A DNA stretch of 64,000 nt from an uncultured Hungatella sp. (GTDB taxonomy: Bacteria > Bacillota > Clostridia > Lachnospirales > Lachnospiraceae), in NCBI GenBank assembly GCA_910577935.1, contig CAJTOT010000014.1:11987-75986 (forward strand), read 5' to 3'. The notes under the pieces were generated by a model. It ran no database searches and was not told where the DNA came from. It saw nothing but the letters and a program-made list of their open reading frames with translations. The first letter of the stretch is position 1; every line of letters starts with the position of its first letter. The translations under genes were made by a program, and so were the position numbers. This document shows positions 8,205 to 15,774 of this stretch, piece after piece.

Positions 8205-9281
8205 ATGATGAAGGTGAAGAAGAACAAGATACTGATTCAAAACGGCATTACATACGCCATGGTCATCGCCTTCTGGGCAGTGATTCAGATTCTGTCCGCA
8301 GGGGGCCATGTGTCCAGCCTGATGAAGGGGCTTTTAGTTCCCCTGTGCATCTACGGGATTCTGGCGGTGTCCCTGAACCTGACGGTGGGGATACTGGGAG
8401 AGTTGAGCCTGGGGCACGCGGGCTTCATGTGCGTGGGAGCTTTTACCGGGGCTTTTATCACCAGATGCATGGAGGCCTCCATACCAAGTGTGGGAGCGCG
8501 GTTTTTTCTTGCCCTGGTCGTGGGGTCCGCCATGGCGGGGGTGTTCGGAATCCTCATCGGAATTCCGGTTCTCCGCCTGAAGGGAGATTATCTGGCCATC
8601 GTGACCCTGGCCTTCGGCGAGATCATCAAGAACCTGATCAATGTCATGTTTATAGGCCGCGACTCCAGAGGCTTCCACTTCTCCATCAAGGACAGTCTGT
8701 CCCTCGGCCTGGAGGAGGGGGGAGAGGTGATTGTAAAAGGAGCCCAGGGCATCACGGGAACACCCAGGGCCGCCACCTTCACCATCGGCGTTCTTCTGCT
8801 TTTGCTGACTCTGGTTATCGTCCTGAACCTGATCAACTCCCGGACAGGCCGGGCCATCATGGCTATCAGGGACAACCGCATCGCGGCAGAGTCCATCGGA
8901 ATCAACATTACCAAGTACAAGCTGATGGCATTCTCCATCTCCGCCGCCCTGGCGGGCATGGCAGGCGTCCTCTATGCCCACAGCCTGGCCACCCTGGCGG
9001 CCACATCCGCCAATTTCGGGTATAACAAGTCCATCATGATCCTGGTGTTCGTGGTTCTTGGCGGCCTGGGCAACATACGCGGCTCCGTCATCGCGGCCAT
9101 CATCCTCACGGCTCTGCCGGAGCTTTTGAGAGGGCTCAACGACTACCGCATGCTCATCTACGCCATTGTGCTCATTGTGATGATGCTGTTCAACTCCAGC
9201 CCCAAGGCCATTGAGATGAGAACCGTGTTCATGGAAAAAGTCAGACATAAAAAATCAGAATCTGCTGCAAAGGAGGCTTAG
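8205..9281 (+). CDS. livM: Branched-chain amino-acid ABC transporter permease LivM
   Basis: The second channel subunit, about 359 residues. It shows LivM motifs: GILGELSLGHAGFMCVGAF, a loop near GDYLAIVTLAFGEI, and NSRTGRAIMAIRDNRIAAES. It starts within 10 nt of the livH stop. In-frame GTG codons at 8196 and 8202 could also be used, but ATG 8205 is best placed after TAGGTG. AAGGAGG for livG lies in its last codons. Confidence 0.94.
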   Translation: MMKVKKNKILIQNGITYAMVIAFWAVIQILSAGGHVSSLMKGLLVPLCIYGILAVSLNLTVGILGELSLGHAGFMCVGAFTGAFITRCMEASIPSVGARFFLALVVGSAMAGVFGILIGIPVLRLKGDYLAIVTLAFGEIIKNLINVMFIGRDSRGFHFSIKDSLSLGLEEGGEVIVKGAQGITGTPRAATFTIGVLLLLLTLVIVLNLINSRTGRAIMAIRDNRIAAESIGINITKYKLMAFSISAALAGMAGVLYAHSLATLAATSANFGYNKSIMILVFVVLGGLGNIRGSVIAAIILTALPELLRGLNDYRMLIYAIVLIVMMLFNSSPKAIEMRTVFMEKVRHKKSESAAKEA

Positions 9282-9286
9282 AGAAA

Positions 9287-10045
9287 ATGGCAATGTTGGA
9301 AGCGAAGAACCTCGGCATTTCATTTGGAGGCCTTAAGGCGGTAGATAATTTTAATATGACCATTGAAAAAGGCCAGCTGTACGGTCTCATCGGCCCCAAC
9401 GGGGCGGGGAAAACAACTGTGTTCAACCTGCTTACAGGTGTTTACAAGCCTGACTTGGGCACCATCCACCTGGATGGGAGAAATATTACCGGAAAAAAGA
9501 CCATCGAGATCAACCAGGCCGGAATCGCCAGAACATTTCAAAATATCCGCCTGTTTAAGGAGCTCACTGTCCTGGACAACGTAAAGGCAGGATTGCACAA
9601 CCATCATCCCTACTCAACCATCGAGGGGATTTTCCGTCTTCCCAGGTACTACAAGGTGGAGCGGGAGATGAACGACAGGGCCATGGAGCTTTTGAAGGTG
9701 TTTGACCTGGACGGGGAGTCCGGCTGCAAGGCCTCCAACCTGCCCTACGGCAAGCAGAGAAAGCTGGAGATTGCCAGGGCGCTGGCCACCGACCCAAAGT
9801 TTCTCCTTTTGGACGAGCCCGCCGCGGGGATGAACCCAAACGAGACGGCGGAGCTGATGGAGACCATCCGGTTCGTGCGTGAGGAGTTTGACATGACCAT
9901 TCTGCTGATTGAGCACGACATGAAGCTGGTTTCCGGTATCTGCGAGAAGCTGACGGTGCTGAATTTCGGGCAGGTGCTGACCCAGGGCGAGACGTCGGAG
10001 GTGCTCAACGACAGGCGGGTTATCACCGCGTATCTTGGGGAGTAG
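9287..10045 (+). CDS. livG: Branched-chain amino-acid ABC transporter ATPase LivG
   Basis: A cytoplasmic ATPase of the Liv importer. It has Walker A GPNGAGKTT (residues 36-44), the degenerate LivG signature LPYGKQRKLEIARAL in place of LSGGQ, Walker B FLLLDEPAAGM and the switch His in LIEHDM. Length 252 is usual. It begins 5 nt after livM. Confidence 0.96.
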   Translation: MAMLEAKNLGISFGGLKAVDNFNMTIEKGQLYGLIGPNGAGKTTVFNLLTGVYKPDLGTIHLDGRNITGKKTIEINQAGIARTFQNIRLFKELTVLDNVKAGLHNHHPYSTIEGIFRLPRYYKVEREMNDRAMELLKVFDLDGESGCKASNLPYGKQRKLEIARALATDPKFLLLDEPAAGMNPNETAELMETIRFVREEFDMTILLIEHDMKLVSGICEKLTVLNFGQVLTQGETSEVLNDRRVITAYLGE

Positions 10046-10059
10046 GAGGAGAGGACGTT

Positions 10060-10770
10060 ATGGCAATACTGGAAGTGAAAGATCTGGAAGTGTACTATGG
10101 TGTCATCCAGGCCATCAAGGGAATCTCCTTTGAGGTGAACCAGGGAGAGATCATTGCCCTCATCGGGGCCAACGGCGCGGGGAAGACCACCACGCTGCAG
10201 ACAGTCACCGGCCTGATTCCGGCCAAGGCCGGAAAGATCATATACGAGGGAAATGATATCACCCGCATCGCCAGTCACAAGCTGGTGTCTATGGGGATGG
10301 CCCATGTGCCCGAGGGCAGAAGGGTTTTCGCCCAGCTCACCGTGCTGCAGAACCTGAAGCTGGGGGCCTACACCAGGAAAGACAAAAAAGAGATTGACGA
10401 GACACTGGGGACCATCTACAAGCGTTTTCCCCGCCTGGAGGAGAGAAAGAACCAGCCGGCGGGAACCTTGAGCGGCGGCGAGCAGCAGATGCTTGCCATG
10501 GGCAGGGCGCTTATGTCCCACCCCAAGCTGATTGTCATGGACGAGCCCTCCATGGGCCTGTCCCCCATCTATGTCAACGAGATTTTCGACATTATCAAGG
10601 AGATCAACGACGGCGGCACCACGGTGCTTCTGGTGGAGCAGAACGCCAAGAAGGCCCTGTCCATCGCTGACAAGGCATACGTTTTGGAGACGGGAAAGAT
10701 CGTGTTAAGCGGCGATGCCAAGGAGCTGATGAATGACGATTCCGTGAAGAAGGCATATTTAAGTGAATAG
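10060..10770 (+). CDS. livF: Branched-chain amino-acid ABC transporter ATPase LivF
   Basis: The second ATPase subunit, 236 residues. Walker A is GANGAGKTT (36-44), the signature is TLSGGEQQML, Walker B is LIVMDEPSMGL and the switch region is LLVEQNAKKAL. It closes the liv operon. No intrinsic terminator separates it from spoIVA; instead a candidate sporulation promoter overlaps its stop codon. Confidence 0.96.
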   Translation: MAILEVKDLEVYYGVIQAIKGISFEVNQGEIIALIGANGAGKTTTLQTVTGLIPAKAGKIIYEGNDITRIASHKLVSMGMAHVPEGRRVFAQLTVLQNLKLGAYTRKDKKEIDETLGTIYKRFPRLEERKNQPAGTLSGGEQQMLAMGRALMSHPKLIVMDEPSMGLSPIYVNEIFDIIKEINDGGTTVLLVEQNAKKALSIADKAYVLETGKIVLSGDAKELMNDDSVKKAYLSE

Positions 10771-10793
10771 TTTATCACCCCCCTGCATATATT
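10765..10793 (+). promoter_or_regulatory. Candidate sigma-E (mother-cell) promoter of spoIVA
   Basis: GAATAGT (10765-10771), a 14-nt spacer and CATATATT (10786-10793) resemble the Bacillus sigma-E boxes (KMATAWW, N14, CATACANT) with one mismatch in each. The distance to the spoIVA start (10821) leaves a 20-nt leader with an AAGGGGG ribosome site. spoIVA is a known sigma-E target in Bacillus and Clostridia; the assignment here is inference. Confidence 0.45.
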
Positions 10794-10820
10794 GTAACAG
10801 CACAGCAAGGGGGTATTTTT

Positions 10821-12296
10821 ATGGAGCAATTTTCTGTATACAAGGATATCAAGGCGAGAACCGGAGGCGAGATCTACCTGGGGGTAGTAGGGCCGGTGCG
10901 GACGGGAAAATCCACGTTTATCAAGCGGTTTATGGAGCTGATGGTGCTCCCGGAGATGGAAGACGAGCACAGCAGGACCCAGGCCAGAGATGAGCTGCCC
11001 CAGAGCGCGGCGGGGAAGACCATCATGACCACGGAGCCCAAATTTATTCCCAAGGAGGCGGCGGAGGTGGCTTTGGGAGACGGCATCGACGTGAAGGTCC
11101 GCCTCATCGACTGTGTGGGCTTTATGATCGACGGGGCGGCGGGACATATTGAAAATGACAGCGAGAGGCTGGTGAAGACGCCCTGGTATGACTACCAGAT
11201 TCCCTTCACCAAGGCGGCGGAGATCGGCACCAGGAAGGTTATCACGGACCACTCCACCATAGGAATCGTGGTGACCACGGACGGAACCATAGGAGATATC
11301 AAGAGGCCTGCCTACGGACCGGCGGAGGAGCGGACGGTGGAGGAGTTAAAAGAGCTGGGCAAGCCGTTTATCATGCTTTTAAATTCTGTCAGGCCTTTCT
11401 CAGACGAGACCAGACAGCTGGCCTGGGAGCTTGGGGAAAAGTACGGCGTGTCTGTTCTCCCAGTCAACTGCGAGCAGCTGAAAAAGGAAGATATTTTACA
11501 TATTTTGGAACAGGTTTTGAAAGAGTTCCCTGTCACCCAGCTGAATTTCAGAATCCCCAAGTGGCTGGAGATCCTCCCGCCTGACCACTGGCTGAAGGCA
11601 GGGGTGATTCAGTGCGTGAAGGACCTTCTGGGCAAGGTGAATCAGATGAAAGACGTGGCGGGGGCCCTGACGGACATGGTCACGGACGTGGTCAGGGGCA
11701 TGAAGGCAGACCGTATGGACTTATCCAGCGGCGTGGTGTCCGTGGATGTCAATGTGGACGATCACTACTATTATGAAATTCTAAGCGACTATGTGGGGAT
11801 TCCCATCGGGGGAGAGTATCAGCTTATGCAGCAGCTCCGCTCCTTAGCCCGGATGAAGCAGGAGTACGAGAAGGTCCAGAACGCCATGAGCCAGGTGAGG
11901 CTGCGGGGCTACGGGGTGGTGACTCCCGAGAAGTCGGAGATTGTCCTCGACGAGCCCCAGGTGATCCGCCACGGCAACAAATACGGGGTGAAGATGCGGG
12001 CCGAAGCGCCATCCATCAACATGATCAAGGCCCACATAGAGACGGAGATCGCCCCGATAGTGGGGAGCCAGCAGCAGGCGGAGGACTTGATCGCCTACAT
12101 CAAGCAGAACGCCAGGGAGAGCGACGAGGGCATCTGGAGCACCAATATTTTCGGAAAATCCATAGAACAGATTGTGGAGGACGGAATCCAGGCAAAGGTG
12201 TCCCAGCTGACGGAGGACTGCCAGATGAAGCTCCAGGACACGCTGCAGAAGATTATAAACGACAGCAAAGGGGGGATGATCTGCATCATCATCTGA
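10821..12296 (+). CDS. spoIVA: Stage IV sporulation protein A, spore-coat morphogenetic ATPase
   Basis: A 491-residue ATPase that polymerises on the forespore surface and forms the basement layer of the coat. The Walker A motif GPVRTGKST spans residues 24-32, in the TRAFAC-derived N-terminal domain with LIDCVGF and TTDGTIGDI. The middle and C-terminal domains follow, and the protein ends in the conserved ...GGMICIII hydrophobic tail used for SpoVM/membrane contact. Full length is normal. It is direct evidence that the organism makes endospores. It is probably transcribed alone in the mother cell. Confidence 0.97.
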   Translation: MEQFSVYKDIKARTGGEIYLGVVGPVRTGKSTFIKRFMELMVLPEMEDEHSRTQARDELPQSAAGKTIMTTEPKFIPKEAAEVALGDGIDVKVRLIDCVGFMIDGAAGHIENDSERLVKTPWYDYQIPFTKAAEIGTRKVITDHSTIGIVVTTDGTIGDIKRPAYGPAEERTVEELKELGKPFIMLLNSVRPFSDETRQLAWELGEKYGVSVLPVNCEQLKKEDILHILEQVLKEFPVTQLNFRIPKWLEILPPDHWLKAGVIQCVKDLLGKVNQMKDVAGALTDMVTDVVRGMKADRMDLSSGVVSVDVNVDDHYYYEILSDYVGIPIGGEYQLMQQLRSLARMKQEYEKVQNAMSQVRLRGYGVVTPEKSEIVLDEPQVIRHGNKYGVKMRAEAPSINMIKAHIETEIAPIVGSQQQAEDLIAYIKQNARESDEGIWSTNIFGKSIEQIVEDGIQAKVSQLTEDCQMKLQDTLQKIINDSKGGMICIII

Positions 12297-12310
12297 TTGA
12301 GGAGAAAAAA

Positions 12311-12347
12311 CCGCCGGCTATGTGGAGGGAGTCCGCAGGACCGGCGG
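12311..12347 (+). terminator. GC-rich hairpin after spoIVA, possible terminator
   Basis: CCGCCGG (12311-12317) pairs with CCGGCGG (12341-12347), and an inner 6-bp stem (TGTGGA/TCCGCA) stacks above a small internal loop. The stem is strong, but the downstream tract CCGGTTTAT is T-poor, so termination may be partial. Confidence 0.45.
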
Positions 12348-12375
12348 CCGGTTTATAGGCGCCGGCCTGGAAACC

Positions 12376-12404
12376 TTGCAACACCGGCAGATTTATGGTA
12401 AGAT
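12376..12404 (+). promoter_or_regulatory. Putative sigma-A promoter for the MBL nuclease and rnhA
   Basis: TTGCAA (12376-12381), a 17-nt spacer and TAAGAT (12399-12404) lie 73 nt before the nuclease start codon. Confidence 0.45.
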
Positions 12405-12477
12405 GAACATAGATATTTTCGGCACGGCTTTAAAAGATTCAGACAGTAACATACTAAACATAAAGGAGGATTTAAGT

Positions 12478-14082
12478 ATGAAGCTAATGTTCATCGGCGC
12501 GGACCATGAGGTGACCGGAAGCTGCCACTATGTAGAATGCGGAGACACGAAGCTGGTGGTGGATTATGGTATGGAACAGGGCGTCAACATCTACGAGAAC
12601 GTGGATCTCCCCGTGCCCTGCGCGGAGCTGGACTATGTTCTTCTGACCCACGCCCACATCGACCATGCCGGCTGTATTCCCCTTCTCTACGCAAAGGGGT
12701 TCCGGGGACAGATCATCACCACCTACGCTACAGGCGACCTGTGCCAGATCATGCTTCGGGACAGTGCCCATATCCAGGAGATGGAGGCGGAGTGGAAGAA
12801 CAGGAAAGCCAGGAGGGCCGGCGAGCCGGAGGTGGTGCCTCTCTACACTATGGATGATGCCCAGGGGGCGCTCAGTCACTTGAAGACCTTTGAGTACGGG
12901 GAGATGGTCAGGCTCAACGACAATATCTCCCTGCGCTTTACGGATGCAGGCCACCTTTTGGGCTCCGCCTCCATCGAGATGTGGTGCAGGGAGGGGGAAG
13001 CGGAGAAGAAGATCGTTTTCTCAGGCGACATCGGCAACAAGAACAAGCCTCTGATCCGGGACCCGGAGTATGTAAAGGACGCAGACTATGTGCTCATGGA
13101 ATGTACCTACGGCAACAAGACCCACGGGGCCGTCATGGAGCACATCGACGAGCTTACGGAGATTATCCAGAGGACCCTGGACAAAGGGGGCAACGTGGTC
13201 ATCCCGGCATTCGCAGTGGGCCGCACCCAGGAGCTTCTGTATTTTATCAGGAAGATCAAGTCGGACCATCTCATCTTCGGCCATGAGGGCTTCGAGGTCT
13301 ACGTGGACAGTCCTCTGGCGGTGGAGGCTACCAATGTATTTAAAAAGAATCTTATGAGATGTTACGACGAGGAGACGAAGGCTCTGGTGGAGCAGGGCAT
13401 CAATCCCATCGAGTTTCCGGGACTGAAGCTGTCGGTTACCAGCGACGATTCCAGGGCCATCAACTTTGACCAGAAGCCGAAGGTGATCATCTCCGCGTCG
13501 GGCATGTGCGACGCGGGGCGAATCCGCCATCATCTGAAGCACAACCTGTGGAGACCGGAATGCACCATCGTGTTCGCCGGATTCCAGGCGGAGGCCACTC
13601 TGGGCAGAAGCCTGATCGACGGCGCCAGCGAGGTCAAGCTGTTCGGAGAGAGCATCGATGTGAGAGCACAGATTAAGTCCATAAAGGGACTCAGCAGCCA
13701 CGCGGATGTCAACGGGCTCATGGAGTGGATCAAGGCTTTTGAGAAAAAGCCGGATATGGTGTTCACAGTCCATGGGGACGATGAGGTGTGCGATATTTTC
13801 GCGGACCGTCTCAGAAAAGAGCTGGGGCTCAACGCCTCGGCGCCATTCAGCGGCGCTGTCTTTGACCTGACCGAGGGCAAGTGGCTGGTTGAGACAGAGG
13901 GCATTCCGGTTGCGAAGGCCGTGACCCCGGCCCGCAAGCGTTCCGACTCTGTATTTGCCCGTCTGGTGGCCGCAGGCGAGCGGCTGGCCAGGGTGATTCT
14001 CCACAACGAAGGCGGCGCCAACAAGGATCTGGCAAAATTTGCGGATCAGATTCATTCGCTGTGCGACAAGTGGGACAGATAG
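12478..14082 (+). CDS. MBL-fold beta-CASP RNA-processing exonuclease
   Basis: A 534-residue metallo-beta-lactamase-fold nuclease of the RNA-specific beta-CASP family (CPSF73/YSH1-like). Metal-binding motifs are THAHIDHAG (HxHxDH), the histidine in DAGHLLGSAS, and FSGDIG. The beta-CASP motifs follow: VIPAFAVGRTQE, SASGMCDAGR and KGLSSHAD. The start is set by AAAGGAGGA 7 nt before the ATG. An open frame extends 156 nt upstream but has no ribosome site and an unlikely sequence. The likely role is mRNA or rRNA trimming. rnhA follows 12 nt later, so two RNA-degrading enzymes are co-expressed. The target RNAs cannot be inferred. Confidence 0.9.
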   Translation: MKLMFIGADHEVTGSCHYVECGDTKLVVDYGMEQGVNIYENVDLPVPCAELDYVLLTHAHIDHAGCIPLLYAKGFRGQIITTYATGDLCQIMLRDSAHIQEMEAEWKNRKARRAGEPEVVPLYTMDDAQGALSHLKTFEYGEMVRLNDNISLRFTDAGHLLGSASIEMWCREGEAEKKIVFSGDIGNKNKPLIRDPEYVKDADYVLMECTYGNKTHGAVMEHIDELTEIIQRTLDKGGNVVIPAFAVGRTQELLYFIRKIKSDHLIFGHEGFEVYVDSPLAVEATNVFKKNLMRCYDEETKALVEQGINPIEFPGLKLSVTSDDSRAINFDQKPKVIISASGMCDAGRIRHHLKHNLWRPECTIVFAGFQAEATLGRSLIDGASEVKLFGESIDVRAQIKSIKGLSSHADVNGLMEWIKAFEKKPDMVFTVHGDDEVCDIFADRLRKELGLNASAPFSGAVFDLTEGKWLVETEGIPVAKAVTPARKRSDSVFARLVAAGERLARVILHNEGGANKDLAKFADQIHSLCDKWDR

Positions 14083-14094
14083 GAGTTTTGCTGT

Positions 14095-14577
14095 ATGGGA
14101 AAAGTGCTGATATATACCGACGGGGCGGCCAGGGGCAATCCTGACGGTCCCGGAGGGTACGGGGTGGTACTGCACTATAGGGATCAGAAGGGGGTCCTCC
14201 ACGAGAGGACCCTGTCTGCGGGATACGTGCGCACCACCAACAACCGCATGGAGCTGATGGCGGCCATCGCAGGTCTTGAAGCGCTGAACCGGCCCTGTCA
14301 GGTAGAGCTGTACTCAGATTCCAAGTATTTGACGGACGCGTTCAACCAGAGGTGGATCGACAACTGGGTCAGAAACAACTGGAAACGGGGAAAAAGCGGC
14401 CCCGTAAAGAACATCGACCTGTGGGAGCGCCTTTTGAAAGCAAAGCAGCCCCACCAGGTGTCCTTTATCTGGGTCAAGGGCCATGCCGGGCATCCGGAGA
14501 ACGAGAGGTGCGACCGGCTGGCCACGTCGGCGGCCGACGGGACGGAGCTGCTGGTGGATGAAGGATTGGACAACTGA
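14095..14577 (+). CDS. rnhA: Ribonuclease HI
   Basis: A 160-residue enzyme that degrades the RNA strand of RNA-DNA hybrids. The acidic catalytic residues are seen in IYTDGAARGNPDGPGGYG (D8), NNRMELMA (E), ELYSDSKY (D), and the late D in HPENERCDRLA. WVKGHAGHPENERCD gives the flexible-loop histidine. Length is normal. An AGGAG site lies about 8 nt before the ATG, partly within the preceding gene's stop region. Confidence 0.96.
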   Translation: MGKVLIYTDGAARGNPDGPGGYGVVLHYRDQKGVLHERTLSAGYVRTTNNRMELMAAIAGLEALNRPCQVELYSDSKYLTDAFNQRWIDNWVRNNWKRGKSGPVKNIDLWERLLKAKQPHQVSFIWVKGHAGHPENERCDRLATSAADGTELLVDEGLDN

Positions 14578-14723
14578 CACATGAATTTTTAACTAAATCT
14601 TACAATATATTACTAATTCTGCATGGCTATTCCATTTCCGGCCGCATTGTGATATGTTAGACTTATCACAGAGTTCTGTCCTGCCTGCGCGGCAGGCCGG
14701 AATTTGAGAAGAGGAAGATCCGG

Positions 14724-15482
14724 ATGAAGAATAAAGGAGTTGTGATCTCACTGGCAGCCCTGCTTGCCGTTGGGATACTGATCACGAAAGGCACTCACCG
14801 CTTTGTGGAGAAGGCCCCGGAGACGGCCGCTGCCACCACAGACAGTTCTTTCGCGGAAGACGCGGGGGAGGAGAGGGCCGCTGCCCTGGCTCTGTCAGAC
14901 AGTTTTTTGGCAGAGGCCGGCGGCGGGGGACAGGCAGAGGGAAGGTCTTATGATCTGCCTGCCGGAAGGAGCGGCGGACCGGCTGAGGAAGAGAGGGTCC
15001 GGGAAGAGGCAGTGACAGAATCCATATCTCCTCTGGACACGGCTCCGGCCGCCCAGGCGGTGATGGAAGACAAGGCCGAGGCCGGCGGGGAGAGGAGCGC
15101 TGCCGCAGAGTCTGTGTCCCCATATAAAAAGAGGCTTCTTGACCTGGACAGCCAGATTCAGAAGAGCAGAGAGTCCCAGACCGTGTCCGGCATCAGCAGT
15201 TCTGCCAAGACAGCTGCCGCCAGTGAGCTGAAGCTGTGGGACAGCGAGCTTAACACCATTTACAATGACATTCTGGAGAAACTGGATCAAGAGCGCTCCG
15301 AGAAGCTGGTGGAGGACCACAGGGCATGGATGAAGACCCGGGACGGTCTGGCCATGGAGGCTGCCAAGAACTCACAAGGCGGTTCCAGCGAGAGCGTGGA
15401 GTATACGGTCTCGCTGACAGAATCCACCAGACAGAGAGCCTATGAGCTGATTGAGATCTACGCAGATGAGCTGGCAGAGTGA
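14724..15482 (+). CDS. Membrane-anchored or secreted DUF1311 (LprI-like) protein
   Basis: A 252-residue protein with an N-terminal hydrophobic segment (about residues 6-22) that could be a signal peptide or anchor. A long Ala/Glu/Ser-rich, probably disordered region follows (about 30-130). The C-terminal DUF1311 domain shows LWDSELNTIYNDI, then HRAWMKTRDGLA (about 165-210). DUF1311 includes mycobacterial LprI, a lysozyme inhibitor, but the family is wide and the paired cysteines of some members are missing. It stands alone: a small hairpin (CCTGCC/GGCAGG) precedes its ribosome site and a strong terminator follows. Envelope location is likely; function is unknown. Confidence 0.75.
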   Translation: MKNKGVVISLAALLAVGILITKGTHRFVEKAPETAAATTDSSFAEDAGEERAAALALSDSFLAEAGGGGQAEGRSYDLPAGRSGGPAEEERVREEAVTESISPLDTAPAAQAVMEDKAEAGGERSAAAESVSPYKKRLLDLDSQIQKSRESQTVSGISSSAKTAAASELKLWDSELNTIYNDILEKLDQERSEKLVEDHRAWMKTRDGLAMEAAKNSQGGSSESVEYTVSLTESTRQRAYELIEIYADELAE

Positions 15483-15485
15483 GAG

Positions 15486-15528
15486 AAAAAAGGAACTGTT
15501 ACAGGCAGCTCCTTTTTTCTTTCTTTTT
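15486..15528 (+). terminator. Intrinsic terminator after the DUF1311 gene
   Basis: A 13-bp A/T-flanked stem (15486-15498 with 15506-15518, one mismatch) with a 7-nt loop runs into a long T-rich tract. It immediately follows the stop codon. Confidence 0.85.
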
Positions 15529-15539
15529 GATTTCCTGTC

Positions 15540-15568
15540 TTGATAAATCCCGGGCCTTGTGTTAGGAT
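15540..15568 (+). promoter_or_regulatory. Putative promoter of the small ORF and alaS
   Basis: TTGATA (15540-15545), a 17-nt spacer and TAGGAT (15563-15568). No T-box leader elements are visible between this and alaS, although many Firmicutes control alaS that way. Confidence 0.4.
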
Positions 15569-15619
15569 AATAGCGATAATGCGATATAAAAGCAGAACAA
15601 GACAAAGGAGGGAATATTT

Positions 15620-15757
15620 ATGGGAACAATTCTTGTCAGCGTCATTAAAAATTTGGTAGAAGTCATGGTGTTTGTTTTTATAGCCTGGGCAGGGATTCTC
15701 TGCGGGAAAAAGATGGGCATGAATAAAAAGGCAAAGCAAGGCCAGGACAATAAGTAG
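15620..15757 (+). CDS. 45-residue small membrane protein upstream of alaS
   Basis: A complete frame from ATG 15620 to TAG 15757. The ribosome site AAAGGAGGG is near-perfect and 7 nt upstream. Residues 5-30 form one hydrophobic helix (VSVIKNLVEVMVFVFIAWAG), followed by CGKKMGMNKKAKQGQDNK, a strongly basic tail that predicts an inside C-terminus by the positive-inside rule. It ends 17 nt before the alaS start, so the two are probably co-transcribed. I do not recognise the family. Such an ORF is easily missed by gene finders because of its size; the ribosome site and the sharp hydrophobic/basic design argue that it is real. Confidence 0.7.
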   Translation: MGTILVSVIKNLVEVMVFVFIAWAGILCGKKMGMNKKAKQGQDNK

Positions 15758-15774
15758 ATTGCGGAGGAAGCAGC

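Noticed and set aside
12322..12477. Upstream extension of the beta-CASP nuclease
   Set aside because: The open frame continues 52 codons upstream, but the perfect AAAGGAGGA before ATG 12478 and the MBL fold starting right there settle the start.
13021..14202. A 393-codon - strand frame opposite the beta-CASP nuclease and rnhA
   Set aside because: Shadow of well-supported + strand genes; no start signals or family motifs.
15529..15619. T-box riboswitch before alaS
   Set aside because: The gap lacks the T-box sequence (TGGNACCGCG type) and specifier stem; only a promoter and a small ORF fit.
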